The position numbers were made by a program, and so were the translations under genes. From Paenalkalicoccus suaedae (GTDB lineage Bacteria; Bacillota; Bacilli; Bacillales; Salisediminibacteriaceae), in contig NZ_CP041372.2 in NCBI RefSeq assembly GCF_006965545.2, positions 3,286,001 to 3,350,000 of the forward strand: a stretch of DNA of 64,000 bases, in the 5' to 3' direction. Position 1 is the stretch's first letter, and the number at the start of each line of letters is the position of its first letter. Positions 18,117-27,961 of the stretch are shown here, piece by piece. The notes beneath the pieces were generated by a model, which saw nothing but the letters and a program-made list of their open reading frames with translations, ran no database searches and was not told the DNA's origin.

Positions 18117-19325
18117 TCAAATTCCCTTTGCCTTTAAGTGTATTTCTAATGACGTCAAAATAAGTAATGCATCTGAATGCTCTGCTTTCCTGTTCATATG
18201 TTTATTAAAGAGAGAGACTGGATCTATTTCTATTATCTTTCTAGATTTCAAATCGCCTACGGAATCCTTAACAATCTGATTAATATCTTGACGGTTACGA
18301 ATAGCCTCATCAAAGTCTAAATAGTTTATATAAGGGTTACTTCCTAACTTCTGGTAGACTTTATTTTGTATTCTTTTAAATATTGTAAACACTTTGGGAG
18401 CGTTTAAAGGTAGTCCAAAGTTAGATTTTGTTTTTTTAGAGAATAAACCAGAATTAATTTCAAATAAAATCTTCTTAAACAAGTACTGATCTTTTCGGTT
18501 ATCAAGGCTTAACCCCAACATAAAACTGATCCATTCTGGATCAGTATATGGAGTTACATAATCAAAACCTTTCATTAATACATGGGGAGAAATAAATTTC
18601 GATTGCCTATTTAATACATCTAATATATCCTCATAATCCAAATTAGTATTAGGGTATGCTTCGAAATCAACTAAATCTACAAGTTCTTCAACACTAGAGT
18701 TAGACAAATTAGTTGACTTTACATATTGGTTCCTCAATAAAAAAGCTTCCTTCGCTTCATTCACAGTATTTGAACGTTTATTAGTTATTCTTCCACCCGT
18801 TAAGAAGCCGTTTAAAAAACCTGACCAAATAACCATACCATTATACTTTTTGTCCATATCTTTTACTGGAGGGTGGTGAAATAAAACCGTTTGCTGACTT
18901 ACTCTATTAGATATATCTATTAAGTCACCGAACTCATATTTATAATCTGTAAGAGGATAATTAGTGTGATTGGTACCAACTTTATCTGCGATATATCTAC
19001 CAATATCATAATCAAGAGTACCTGGAGTTCCGAATGTATAAGTATATATGTTTTCTGCATTTGTAAACTCCAATAGTCCAGCTAATATTGCTCTACTATC
19101 TAATCCCCCACTAATAGGTACAACATGTTTCTTTTTAGTCACGAAGTTCTTTTCTAGAGCTTCAAAGAAAAGTTTAGTACCCATGTTCAGAATTTCTTCT
19201 TCATTTAATTCAGAGAATTTCATCGTATCTACACTACTTAAATCTATTTTGAAATCAGTATTTTTATAGTCGAGAAAATAACCTAGTTTAAGAAAAGAAT
19301 TTAAATTTGAATGAGAAAGATCCAT
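18117..19325 (-). CDS. Asparagine synthase-like amidotransferase/adenylase domain protein
   Basis: 402 residues. 'VPISGGLDSRAILAGLLEF' (about residues 69-87) is the SGGLDSR PP-loop of asparagine synthetase C-terminal domains. The glutaminase N-terminal domain is absent: the protein begins only a short distance before the PP-loop domain, so ammonia or another amine would have to be supplied or it may form amide/lactam bonds as in antibiotic and lasso-peptide pathways. It is last in the exopolysaccharide operon; modification of a uronic acid carboxylate to an amide is a reasonable inference. The stop lies 110 bp from the ugd upstream repeat. Confidence 0.8.
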   Translation of the reverse strand: MDLSHSNLNSFLKLGYFLDYKNTDFKIDLSSVDTMKFSELNEEEILNMGTKLFFEALEKNFVTKKKHVVPISGGLDSRAILAGLLEFTNAENIYTYTFGTPGTLDYDIGRYIADKVGTNHTNYPLTDYKYEFGDLIDISNRVSQQTVLFHHPPVKDMDKKYNGMVIWSGFLNGFLTGGRITNKRSNTVNEAKEAFLLRNQYVKSTNLSNSSVEELVDLVDFEAYPNTNLDYEDILDVLNRQSKFISPHVLMKGFDYVTPYTDPEWISFMLGLSLDNRKDQYLFKKILFEINSGLFSKKTKSNFGLPLNAPKVFTIFKRIQNKVYQKLGSNPYINYLDFDEAIRNRQDINQIVKDSVGDLKSRKIIEIDPVSLFNKHMNRKAEHSDALLILTSLEIHLKAKGI

Positions 19326-19384
19326 ATTTACTCCTTATTTACTTTTTATTAAAATATTCGTTATGTGACTAAAAATTTCTCACA

Positions 19385-20725
19385 TTATAGAGCAGTATCA
19401 ATTGTTTTTCTATTATTGGTCTGAAGATATCTATTAATATAATAAGCTTTGATAATTAGTACTATACAAAACTGAACACCATATGCTGTGACTATTCCAA
19501 TTAAACCGAAGGAATCACCTAATTGTAGTACTATAGGAATGTATAAAATATTGGCTGTTAATATTATAAAAACATTCTTTTTTACAAAGCCCATAGCAGT
19601 AAATAAAGGATGTATACCAATGAGGCTCTGAGTGATAATCTCAATCACTAGATAGACTGCAAGAACTTTCCACGCCTTTGCGAAAACTTCTCCAAAAATT
19701 AAACCTAACCAAATTGGAGCCGATATGGAAATAAGAAAAACGGTTGGTAATAATACACTACAAAGTAAGATTGAAGTTTTTAACACAAACTTCACCGCTT
19801 TAATTGGCTCGTTACTAATAATCATCTTAACTAGCTGCGGGTAAATGGCTTGGAAAACAGGATCAGCAACTTTATTACTAATAGCAGCAATTTGCTTAAA
19901 TATTTTGTATATAGCAACTCCCTCTAATGAAACAACAACAGACACTATTATCACATCAAATTGTTTAACAGGTAGATTTACAGTAGTTGAAATGTTTGTC
20001 CAACATGTAAACTTAAAAAACTCTTTCCATTGATCCGTTTTTCCCTTCCACCAATACCTAACTCGCTTTCGGAATAGGACAGTATACCCTAAAATCATCA
20101 AAACTATATGTGAAATAATTTCACAAATAATCCATACAGCTACTACCAGCCAGAAATTATCTAACCCTAAAGTAAATAAAACTAGTATCGCAAAAAACTT
20201 TATAGTAGCTACAACTACTTGATTAATTGCTATTAATTTAAACTTGTCATAAATTCTTAAGATTGCTATTGGAGTTCCTGATATATGGAATAATATTGAT
20301 AAACAGTATATTTGCGTTATTAATATATACTCATCCCTTAAACCAATGAATTGACCCACCCATTGTATTGAATAAAAAGCAACGACTGTAGCGATTATAG
20401 CGCTAACAAGGTCTAAAATAGTAGCTATCTTTATAAAACCTTTAAACTTTTTATGTTCTTGATTCTCTAATGCTTCTGTACCAAACTTTATTAATGCAGT
20501 CCAAGATTGGAAGTTTATTAACTTATCTACAATCACTGTATAGGCTTGAATAATTACTAAGATACCAAACATCTCAGGACCAATTAGCCTTGTTGTCATT
20601 GCTAGAGTCATTATTCCCAAAACTTGTGCAATTGCACTACCACTGAAAAGTACACCAACATTTTTAGCAAGCTTTTGAACTAGATCTTCTTTTATTAAGC
20701 TTCTATACTTTTGTCTAATATTCAT
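19385..20725 (-). CDS. Polysaccharide flippase, Wzx-like (MATE/MVF superfamily)
   Basis: Start at the ATG at 20725; AAGGAT precedes it, and a TTG 9 bp upstream is a possible alternative. 446 residues with about 12-14 membrane helices and the start 'LAKNVGVLFSGSAIAQVLGIMTLAMTTRLIGPEMFG', a signature of the polysaccharide_synt family. It should flip the lipid-linked repeat unit across the membrane. It lies between the Wzy-like polymerase and the asparagine-synthase-like gene, so a Wzx/Wzy-type route is indicated. Confidence 0.85.
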   Translation of the reverse strand: MNIRQKYRSLIKEDLVQKLAKNVGVLFSGSAIAQVLGIMTLAMTTRLIGPEMFGILVIIQAYTVIVDKLINFQSWTALIKFGTEALENQEHKKFKGFIKIATILDLVSAIIATVVAFYSIQWVGQFIGLRDEYILITQIYCLSILFHISGTPIAILRIYDKFKLIAINQVVVATIKFFAILVLFTLGLDNFWLVVAVWIICEIISHIVLMILGYTVLFRKRVRYWWKGKTDQWKEFFKFTCWTNISTTVNLPVKQFDVIIVSVVVSLEGVAIYKIFKQIAAISNKVADPVFQAIYPQLVKMIISNEPIKAVKFVLKTSILLCSVLLPTVFLISISAPIWLGLIFGEVFAKAWKVLAVYLVIEIITQSLIGIHPLFTAMGFVKKNVFIILTANILYIPIVLQLGDSFGLIGIVTAYGVQFCIVLIIKAYYINRYLQTNNRKTIDTAL

Positions 20726-20774
20726 AAATAGCAATATCCTTTATTTAATTTGTGTTATGTTCTTAGTCGCATAT

Positions 20775-22052
20775 TTACAAGGTACTCTCCCCTTCAATTT
20801 GATCTTCTTTTAAGTTTTTATGGTTATAAACAAATAAGCAAGCACTTATTAATACAGATTGAACTGACCAAGCATTTCTGTTATATAAACCAACTTCTTT
20901 GAAATGAAGTAAAAAGCTCCCGATTAATATAGCAAAGGTTAGTACACTTAAACATCGCTGTTTTGAGCGCAAACCCAACGCTTTCCACATTGCATATAAA
21001 TATGGAATTACCATAATTACCGAACCAAAAATGCCCACAGCAAATATCCATCTAATCCAGCCTACATCCGAAGGAGTGTTACCAGCTTCACCTCTTCCGA
21101 GTTCTCCAGAACCGAAAAGAAATACTGTTACATTATTAGGTAAGTGATACATATCCATAAGTGTTATTGTTGTACTTGTTTCACCACTATTTGTAAACAC
21201 TTCACCCACTTCACCAACTTTTTCAATAGTATATCTATGGAATTGATCTGGCATAAAAGACAAAACACTTTGAGAAAGAACAATAACTATAATACTAGGT
21301 ACTGATATTTTAATTGATTTTAATATAACGCCTAAAACTCTTTGTCTGCTAAATGTCATTAACGAAACGAACGGGAGTAAAAGTATACTCAATAGAAGTC
21401 CAGAATTACCTGCTAGTGTAATTGACAATAATATGATTACAGTACCAAGGACTATAAGAGAGTTCTTTAACATACTTTTTCCCCAATAATAAAGCATTGC
21501 AGGCATAAGGAGTATTCCGAACATTTGTAATACTGATGTTGATGCCAAACCATATGTTAAACCCGTAATTCTGAGACCATTCATAAATGGATAATTATTA
21601 TTAACGATTGAATGTGCCGAGGTCAATTGGTATATTACATTACGAAAATCATCAACAAGGTACATAGCGATAATAAGTACTCCGTGTAATAATATAGCAA
21701 TAAACAAGTGTGAAATTAATTGTTTGACGAATTCCTCTTTATGTTGTCTGTGATACAAATATACTAATGCAACTCCGCCACCAAAATTAATTAAAGATCG
21801 TGCCGAACGCATAGCGAACTGTAATTCAGATGTCCCATTCAAAGCAATAATTAAAAATGCATACAAAGAAAGTCCATATAAAATTGCAAGGATAAAAACT
21901 ATTTGTCTTGATAGCCTAGCTCTTAATAGTACAAACACATAAAAGATTAAAAAAATTGAAGTTAAAAGTATTAAATCTAAAATATCAGTTACTTTCCATC
22001 CATAAATAAATATGAACAATATAAAAAAGAGGAATAAACTATGCAATGACAT
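20775..22052 (-). CDS. Wzy-like O-antigen/polysaccharide polymerase
   Basis: Start at the ATG at 22052, 5 nt after GAGGGGACGG; the frame to 22103 overlaps the preceding gene and has no site. 425 residues, about 11 membrane helices, with a large extracytoplasmic loop near residues 240-290 (QFHRYTIEKVGEVGEVF...). Sequence conservation is low in this family, so the call rests on topology and position between a flippase and glycosyltransferases. It starts 14 bp inside the preceding glycosyltransferase gene. Confidence 0.75.
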   Translation of the reverse strand: MSLHSLFLFFILFIFIYGWKVTDILDLILLTSIFLIFYVFVLLRARLSRQIVFILAILYGLSLYAFLIIALNGTSELQFAMRSARSLINFGGGVALVYLYHRQHKEEFVKQLISHLFIAILLHGVLIIAMYLVDDFRNVIYQLTSAHSIVNNNYPFMNGLRITGLTYGLASTSVLQMFGILLMPAMLYYWGKSMLKNSLIVLGTVIILLSITLAGNSGLLLSILLLPFVSLMTFSRQRVLGVILKSIKISVPSIIVIVLSQSVLSFMPDQFHRYTIEKVGEVGEVFTNSGETSTTITLMDMYHLPNNVTVFLFGSGELGRGEAGNTPSDVGWIRWIFAVGIFGSVIMVIPYLYAMWKALGLRSKQRCLSVLTFAILIGSFLLHFKEVGLYNRNAWSVQSVLISACLFVYNHKNLKEDQIEGESTL

Positions 22053-23145
22053 TCCGTCCCCTCTGCAACCAGGTATATTGCTTAATGAAGTCATTTCTTG
22101 CATTATCCCCTAATTTTATTAACTTGCTCTTATCACTAGCTAGCAATATAATTGCTTCTTTCCATGCTTGAACATCTTCTGGTGGACACAGAATGCTATT
22201 TATATTATTTACTAAGATTTCACGTAAGACTGGTAGATCTGATGAAACAATAGCTTTTCCGTTTGCCATGTACTCAAAAATTTTTAACGGAGACATCCAC
22301 TTACTAATGTCACCACCTCCTCCAGATGTTGCCACTTTTGTTTGATAAGGGGCTAGAACAATGTCAAGCTGATCAAAATATTCTCCAAGCATCCCATGTG
22401 AAACAAAACCATGAAAAATAATATTTTCTTTGTTAACATGTTTTTTCCAATATGCTATATCTGATTCTTTGCCTCCGATAATATGAAATTCCATATTAGG
22501 TATACTCTTAGCTAACTCAGCTATTAATTCCATTCCTTTCCCTTGGTATAGATGTCCAACATAACCAATTTTCACTTGTTCTTTTCCCTTATTTACTGCA
22601 CTTTTGTTTATTTTAGGTTCTGGTAGATCAGCACCATCGTGTGCCACAACAATTTTTTCACTCTTTAATTCCGGAAAAATTCTAAGATATTCTTTTCTTA
22701 GCGCATCAGAAATAACAACTAGGCGCTTAAAATTCTTAAAAGAAAACAACCTTCTTTCCAATATTTTGTGGACATAGGTCGCTGGAGGTTTATGTGCTTC
22801 ATAGTAAATTTGTGACCCTTTAATAGACGAAACGTTCAATAAGCTGTACAAATCCCTACCATAATAAATATCTGCTTTTTCGTTTTTTTGAATATCTTTT
22901 TTTACATTTCTCCCGTAAATAAAGCCTCCAAAAAACCTCAATGATGGCCATGATAATTTTTTTATTTTAAAGCAATTACCAACGCCATAATAGTAATAAT
23001 CATCATCAACTTTTTCAGTTGATTGTCTAGCATATAAAATAACATCATGCCCATCTTTTGCAAAAGCTTGACTCATTTTCATGACATGGACGCTGTTTGC
23101 ATCTTTTGAAGGAACAGTTGATGCAGAAAGATACGCAATTTTCAT
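22039..23145 (-). CDS. Glycosyltransferase family 4
   Basis: Start at the ATG at 23145, chosen because the protein then begins MKIAYLSASTVPSKDANSVHVMKM, the usual GT4 N-terminus. 368 residues, GT-B fold. C-terminal donor domain has 'KIGYVGHLYQGKGMELIAELA' and 'LAPYQTKVATSGGGGD', with the E-x7-E-like motif in 'SPLKIFEYMANGKAIVSSD'. Adds a sugar to the growing lipid-linked repeat on the cytoplasmic face; donor not predictable. The start follows the upstream gene end by 53 bp; the 3' end overlaps the polymerase gene. Confidence 0.85.
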   Translation of the reverse strand: MKIAYLSASTVPSKDANSVHVMKMSQAFAKDGHDVILYARQSTEKVDDDYYYYGVGNCFKIKKLSWPSLRFFGGFIYGRNVKKDIQKNEKADIYYGRDLYSLLNVSSIKGSQIYYEAHKPPATYVHKILERRLFSFKNFKRLVVISDALRKEYLRIFPELKSEKIVVAHDGADLPEPKINKSAVNKGKEQVKIGYVGHLYQGKGMELIAELAKSIPNMEFHIIGGKESDIAYWKKHVNKENIIFHGFVSHGMLGEYFDQLDIVLAPYQTKVATSGGGGDISKWMSPLKIFEYMANGKAIVSSDLPVLREILVNNINSILCPPEDVQAWKEAIILLASDKSKLIKLGDNARNDFIKQYTWLQRGRNVIA

Positions 23146-23198
23146 TTTACCCAACTCCATACATATTTGCTGATTTTTTAGGCAATATAATACCCTTA

Positions 23199-24308
23199 CT
23201 ATTTGCCCTTTAATTTCAGATAAAATTCTTCGTACCATTTTGCAACAGAATTTATATCGAAACCTTTATTCGCTATTTCTTCAAATGTATCCTTTCGGTA
23301 ACTTTTATCTAACTTTCTCAATACTTTATCGGCCCAGTTTTCTTCACTTTCATTAAGTGAAGCATACTCAACTAAGTCTGTAACCTTAACCTCATCGGTT
23401 ATGCTTTCTGAGATAATGCAGGGTAAACCTGCTGCTTGCGCTTCAAGTACAACGCCCGGTAAACCTTCAAATAAAGATGGAAAAATCAAAAAGTCCATGG
23501 CTTGCAATAAATCGGCTACATCCTTTCTAACTCCAGTAAGAACAACCGATCCTTCTATTTTAAGCTCTATAATTGTCTGTTTAATGCTATCCTTTAGAGG
23601 GCCATCACCAACTATAAAAAGTTTAGAGTTCGGATTTTTTCTGAGTACCTCTTTAAAAATTTTCAAGAGAAAATGGTGATTCTTCTGGCTGTGGAATCTT
23701 CCTATATGAACGACTGCCAACTCATCTGATAGTCCAAATTCTTTTCTTTTTATTAGTCTGATATTTTCATTAAAAATGTATTTATTAATGTTTATTGCAT
23801 TGGGAATGACTTTTACAGTCCCGCTTCTCATTAGTCTCTCTCCAAATTCACTTTTTGCAGCTGGAGCTGAAACGGCTAATAGCTCTGTTGCATAAAAGCG
23901 TGCTAACCGTGTAGTTAACCTCTTCACAGCGCTATCCTTATCTGAATTCCTTGCATGAGCAATACGTGTTCGTATACCATTTTTTTTGGCTTCATTGAGA
24001 TAAATGAAGCCTGTGCTCGTTTGATGCCCATGTACAATCTCATATCTAGACCTATATCTCAAGAAAAACTGGGACCATGCTTTTTTATAGGAAAAGAGGT
24101 TATTTCTCCTAAACCTTGGAAAGCTGTAAATTTTTCCTCCTAACGACCTTACTTCTGCCGAAAAATAACACTCATCACTAGTGTGAATTGCAAAGTCAAA
24201 TTGTATTTTCGTTCTATCTATTGAACGATAGATATCCATTGTCCTACTCTCAGCGCCGCCAGAGTCTAATCTTCCAAATACATGTAAAATTCTAATAGGT
24301 TTTTCCAT
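23199..24308 (-). CDS. Glycosyltransferase family 4 (EpsF-like)
   Basis: 369 residues. Starts MEKPIRILHVFGRLDSGGAESRTMDIYRSI, the GT4 Gly-Gly-Ala-Glu motif; the donor-binding domain contains 'VVHIGRFHSQKNHHFLLKIF' and the E-x7-E-like 'FPSLFEGLPGVVLEAQAAGLP'. It closely resembles EpsF-type retaining glycosyltransferases of Bacillus exopolysaccharide operons. Its start overlaps the previous gene by 17 bp, indicating translational coupling in a single operon. Confidence 0.88.
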   Translation of the reverse strand: MEKPIRILHVFGRLDSGGAESRTMDIYRSIDRTKIQFDFAIHTSDECYFSAEVRSLGGKIYSFPRFRRNNLFSYKKAWSQFFLRYRSRYEIVHGHQTSTGFIYLNEAKKNGIRTRIAHARNSDKDSAVKRLTTRLARFYATELLAVSAPAAKSEFGERLMRSGTVKVIPNAININKYIFNENIRLIKRKEFGLSDELAVVHIGRFHSQKNHHFLLKIFKEVLRKNPNSKLFIVGDGPLKDSIKQTIIELKIEGSVVLTGVRKDVADLLQAMDFLIFPSLFEGLPGVVLEAQAAGLPCIISESITDEVKVTDLVEYASLNESEENWADKVLRKLDKSYRKDTFEEIANKGFDINSVAKWYEEFYLKLKGK

Positions 24309-25404
24309 TAAAATATTCCCCTATCAACTCTATTTCACTAATATATGCATTAATAACTATTTCCCTATCAAATTCTTTTTCAACTTTCCTTCGCCCCTCT
24401 AGACCAAACTGCTGCTTTTCTTCTTTACTTTTATTTAAAAATTTCTCGATTTTATCTATAAGGTCTTTTGTGTTTCTCTGCATTACTAAGTACCCATTAA
24501 CTCCATCATCTACAATTTCTCTACATCCACTTCTATTAGTTGTAATAATCGGCCTGCCACTTGATGCGCTCTCTAATAATACATTCGACATCCCTTCAGG
24601 GTAATATGTTGGGTGCACAGTACAGTGCATTTTTCTTAATAATGATTGAATGTCGGTTACCATCCCATGATATTTTATTATTCCTCTATCTTCGTAATCT
24701 TTTAATATATCGCTATAATCTTCTTCGCAAAATCCACAGACATGAAAAGAAGTTTTTGGATATTTACTTTTAATAGCTTTTGCAGCATTTAAATAATAAT
24801 CAATTCCTTTTTCTTTCATAATTCGTGAAATAAATACAAAATTTATTTCTTCTTCCTCCGGATATTCCAACAATGAATATTCCTCTAAGTTAACACCCGA
24901 ACCAGGTATAAGTTTTCCATTCTTATTTATAATTCCATTTAATTCAAGGAATTTTTTATTTTCTATATTTTGGACAAATATATTTTTAGCTTTTTTAAAT
25001 GCAATTTGGTGCAAAAATAGAATGATCCTTTGCATTAAACCTTTTTTTTCAAACGCTGTTCCTAATCCGGTAACATTAGGAAAATATGTTGTTTTATTAA
25101 TTCTACATGCTACTCCACCAAAAATATTTGGTTTTATTGTGTATGTTAAAACGACATCTGGTTTAATCTCTTTAATTATCTTTACGTATTTCATTAAGAG
25201 ACTTAGATCCTGAAAAGGATTCATTCCTCGCCGATTTAACGGCGTCTCCATAAAATTACAGCCTAATCTTTTTAAATGTTCAACATAATCACCATTAGGC
25301 AACGATATATATACCTCGTGTTCTTTTAATAATTCTCGAATTAATTCTTTTCTAAATTTATATAATCCAACATCATTGTTTGCCAATATTAAAATTTTCT
25401 TCAT
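24292..25404 (-). CDS. Glycosyltransferase family 4 (PglA/EpsD-like)
   Basis: ATG at 25404, 9 nt after AAGGAG; a GTG directly before it (25407) is an equal alternative. 370 residues. N-terminal MKKILILANNDVGLYKFRKELIRELL and 'VLTYTIKPNIFGGVACR' are typical of enzymes that add the second sugar to undecaprenyl-linked bacillosamine (PglA) or EpsD. Donor domain has 'NFVFISRIMKEKGIDYYLNAA' and 'HPTYYPEGMSNVLLESASSGRPI'. Downstream of the sugar-transferase and acetyltransferase genes it is the likely second glycosyltransferase of the pathway. Confidence 0.87.
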   Translation of the reverse strand: MKKILILANNDVGLYKFRKELIRELLKEHEVYISLPNGDYVEHLKRLGCNFMETPLNRRGMNPFQDLSLLMKYVKIIKEIKPDVVLTYTIKPNIFGGVACRINKTTYFPNVTGLGTAFEKKGLMQRIILFLHQIAFKKAKNIFVQNIENKKFLELNGIINKNGKLIPGSGVNLEEYSLLEYPEEEEINFVFISRIMKEKGIDYYLNAAKAIKSKYPKTSFHVCGFCEEDYSDILKDYEDRGIIKYHGMVTDIQSLLRKMHCTVHPTYYPEGMSNVLLESASSGRPIITTNRSGCREIVDDGVNGYLVMQRNTKDLIDKIEKFLNKSKEEKQQFGLEGRRKVEKEFDREIVINAYISEIELIGEYFNGKTY

Positions 25405-25406
25405 CA

Positions 25407-26024
25407 CTATATTCTCCTTGCTGGCACACCTATATATGTACCAACTTCAGTTATATCTCTAACAACTACAGTCCCTGCCCCGATCTTGCAACTTCCACTG
25501 ATCTTTAAATTATTACTAACCACACTACCAATTCCTAACCAAGTCCCTTGTCCGACTCTCACTGTACCAGCCAAATGTGAACCAGGTGATACATGAACAA
25601 AATTTTCTATTACACTGTCATGATCTATTGTAGCTCCAGTATTAATAATGCATCCTTTGCCAATTTTAGTGCAGCAGTTTATTACAACACCAGCCATAAT
25701 TGCTGAACCTGTGGCTACTCCAACTTGTTCTCCAATTACCGCATTTGGATGAACTAACACTGGTATAGTTGCCCCTTCGTCTTCAAGGTTCTCTTGAACC
25801 TCTTTTCGAGTATCGTTGTTCCCGATACCTACAAAAATATCGTAATCATTTATATGGCTAATAGCATCTTTCGATTTCCCAATCACATCAAGTCCCATTG
25901 AAGATTTCAAGCTTTCGTTATCATCTAAGAATGCAATACTCTGCCATTTGTTCATTTTCAATGCAATGTCAGCTATTACTTTACCGTGTCCGCTAGCACC
26001 GATTATGAGAAGATTATTTTTCAT
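25407..26024 (-). CDS. Sugar O/N-acyltransferase, NeuD/PglD/EpsM family
   Basis: 205 residues. N-terminal Rossmann-like part 'NLLIIGASGHGKVIADIALKM' and C-terminal left-handed beta-helix hexapeptide repeats (roughly residues 90-200: 'VIGEQVGVATGSAIMAGVVINCCTKIGKGCIINTGATIDHDSVIENFVHV') are diagnostic. The DH motif 'DHDSVI' includes the catalytic His. In the PglD/EpsM pathway it acetylates the 4-amino group of UDP-4-amino-sugar using acetyl-CoA. Position between EpsL- and PglA-like genes supports that role. Overlaps the next upstream gene end by 4 bp. Confidence 0.9.
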   Translation of the reverse strand: MKNNLLIIGASGHGKVIADIALKMNKWQSIAFLDDNESLKSSMGLDVIGKSKDAISHINDYDIFVGIGNNDTRKEVQENLEDEGATIPVLVHPNAVIGEQVGVATGSAIMAGVVINCCTKIGKGCIINTGATIDHDSVIENFVHVSPGSHLAGTVRVGQGTWLGIGSVVSNNLKISGSCKIGAGTVVVRDITEVGTYIGVPARRI

Positions 26025-26665
26025 GACCCTATTCGTTCCTTTAAATTACCTTTGAACGGTTCCATCGTTACAGTAGTTTGCGAACTGATTCCCTCTCTTA
26101 CAAGCACCTTTTTTATCGTTAGGCAAATAATCTTCCAATCTTCAATCAAGCTAACACTCTTTACATATATAACGTCTAGATCAAACTTCTCTTCCCAACT
26201 AATTGCGTTCCTACCACTAATTTGCGCTAACCCTGATAACCCAGGTCTAACTTCATGACGCCGCTTTTGATGATCATTATATAGCGAAAGATATTGAACT
26301 AGTAAGGGGCGAGGACCAATAATTGACATGTCACCTTTTAAGATATTAAATAGTTCAGGCAACTCATCTAGTGATGTAGCACGTAATATCCTACCAAACT
26401 TAGTCAGCCTCACATGATCAGCCCTCAATTGACCAAGTTCATCCCTCTCATCCGTCATCGTTCTAAATTTATACATCATAAAAATCTTTTCATTTAACCC
26501 AGGTCGTTGTTGCTTAAACAAAATAGGACTGCCTAACTTTGTTCTGACTAGAACAGCAACTATTAGTAGAACTGGACTGAGAACTATAATAGCTAATGAT
26601 GATAAAACAATATCCATTGGTCTTTTAAAAAATCTTCTATATAATCCACCTTTGGTTCTTTCCAT
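26021..26665 (-). CDS. Undecaprenyl-phosphate sugar phosphotransferase, PglC/EpsL-like
   Basis: ATG at 26665 (MERTKGGLYRRFFKRPMDIV); a GTG at 26677 that would overlap the aminotransferase end is an alternative. 214 residues, the short monotopic phosphoglycosyl transferase class with one reentrant helix (MDIVLSSLAIIVLSPVLLIV). Signature elements: 'KFRTMTDERDE', 'RATSLDELPELFNILKGDMSIIGPRP' and 'VRPGLSGLAQISGRN'. It transfers diacetylbacillosamine-1-P (or another amino sugar) onto undecaprenyl phosphate, the first committed step of the repeat unit. Confidence 0.92.
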   Translation of the reverse strand: MERTKGGLYRRFFKRPMDIVLSSLAIIVLSPVLLIVAVLVRTKLGSPILFKQQRPGLNEKIFMMYKFRTMTDERDELGQLRADHVRLTKFGRILRATSLDELPELFNILKGDMSIIGPRPLLVQYLSLYNDHQKRRHEVRPGLSGLAQISGRNAISWEEKFDLDVIYVKSVSLIEDWKIICLTIKKVLVREGISSQTTVTMEPFKGNLKERIGS

Positions 26666-26670
26666 CTTTA

Positions 26671-27798
26671 TCACCACAATCCCTTAATAATCTCAGCAAC
26701 CCGATTCAACTGCTCATCAGTTATCTTGGTATCACTCGGAAGACAAACCCCATTCTCAAATAACTTTTCCGATATATCCGTTCCTACAAAATCATACTTC
26801 TCAAAGAAAGGTTGCATATGCATTGGCTTCCACACTGGTCTTGATTCAATATTCTCAGCCTCCAACGCTTCAAATATATCAACCGGTCTCACATTTCCGG
26901 TCAACGTTATTGCGCTTAACCAGTAGTTAGGTCTATCCCATTCGTTCATGGGCATGAACTCAACACCCTCAAGTCCACTTAACTCTCTCTTATAAAATTG
27001 GTAGATATCATTCTTCTTTTCTACACGTTGATCTAATACTTTTAATTGACCTCTCCCTATACCAGCACTAACATTACTCATACGATAATTGAAACCTAAT
27101 TCACTATGTTGATAATGTCTCGCTCGATCCCTAGATTGAGTCGCCCAAAATCTAGCTTTAGAAATTCTCTCTTCATTATTCGATACAAGCATCCCACCTC
27201 CTGAAGTAGTGATGATCTTATTTCCATTAAAAGAGAAGATCCCATAGTCACCAAATGTTCCAGTATGTTGCCCTTTATAATAAGTCCCTAAACTTTCAGC
27301 TGCGTCTTCTATTAGAGCAACATTGTGCTTCTTACATAGCTCAACAATTCGATCCATATCCGCAGATAAACCATATAGATGAACAAGGATAACAGCTTTA
27401 ACCTCAGGATATTTCTTAAATGCTTCTTCTAGAGCATCAGGACACATATTCCACGTTTTATAATCACTATCAATAAATACTGGAATGGCATTCTGATAAA
27501 TGATCGGGTTAGCAGTTGCAGAGAATGTTAATGTAGAGCAAAAAACGATGTCACCTTCACCAACGTCTGCCGCTTTCAAGGCAAGATGGATAGCTGCTGT
27601 TCCTGATGAAAGAGCAGCTGCATCTTTAGAGTCTACTTTTTCCGCTAACTCTCTTTCAAACTTGTTTACGTTTTCCCCAAGTGGAGCAATCCAGTTCGTA
27701 TCGAATGCTTCTTGTACATATTGCATTTCATAGCCCTCATCACTCATATGAGGGGACGAAAGAAATACTCGTTCTTTTGCTGTAATAGAATTACTCAA
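26671..27798 (-). CDS. PLP-dependent sugar aminotransferase, PglE/EpsN-like (DegT/DnrJ/EryC1/StrS)
   Basis: TTG start at 27798, 7 nt after AAGGAG inside the longer frame (to 27831), which lacks its own site. 375 residues. 'AALSSGTAAIHLALKAADVGEGD' (PLP phosphate), 'DAAESLGTYYKGQHTGTFGDYGIFSFNGNK' with the Schiff-base Lys in 'FSFNGNKII', and 'GFNYRMSNVSAGIGRGQL' are diagnostic. It aminates the 4-keto intermediate made by the EpsC/PglF-like dehydratase. It overlaps the sugar transferase gene region by only a few bases. The upstream interval of about 130 bp holds a weak hairpin. Confidence 0.92.
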   Translation of the reverse strand: MSNSITAKERVFLSSPHMSDEGYEMQYVQEAFDTNWIAPLGENVNKFERELAEKVDSKDAAALSSGTAAIHLALKAADVGEGDIVFCSTLTFSATANPIIYQNAIPVFIDSDYKTWNMCPDALEEAFKKYPEVKAVILVHLYGLSADMDRIVELCKKHNVALIEDAAESLGTYYKGQHTGTFGDYGIFSFNGNKIITTSGGGMLVSNNEERISKARFWATQSRDRARHYQHSELGFNYRMSNVSAGIGRGQLKVLDQRVEKKNDIYQFYKRELSGLEGVEFMPMNEWDRPNYWLSAITLTGNVRPVDIFEALEAENIESRPVWKPMHMQPFFEKYDFVGTDISEKLFENGVCLPSDTKITDEQLNRVAEIIKGLW

Positions 27799-27915
27799 TT
27801 CTCTTCTCTCCTTAAAAAAACTAATGCACATTAGTGTTCTAGTACTTGGCTAGAATTCAAAATCTAATCAACTACTAAAAAACCAATTTGATGTCTTGCA
27901 ATATATTAAATAAGC

Positions 27916-27943
27916 ACCCCACGCCAGCAACTGACGTTTGGGT
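27916..27943 (-). terminator. Imperfect hairpin between galU and the aminotransferase
   Basis: Stem with one mismatch and a bulge (ACCC...CACGCCAG with CTGACGT..GGGT) after the galU stop, followed on the minus strand by a T-poor tail. A partial terminator is likely. Confidence 0.4.
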
Positions 27944-27961
27944 ACTCTATTATAACTATTA

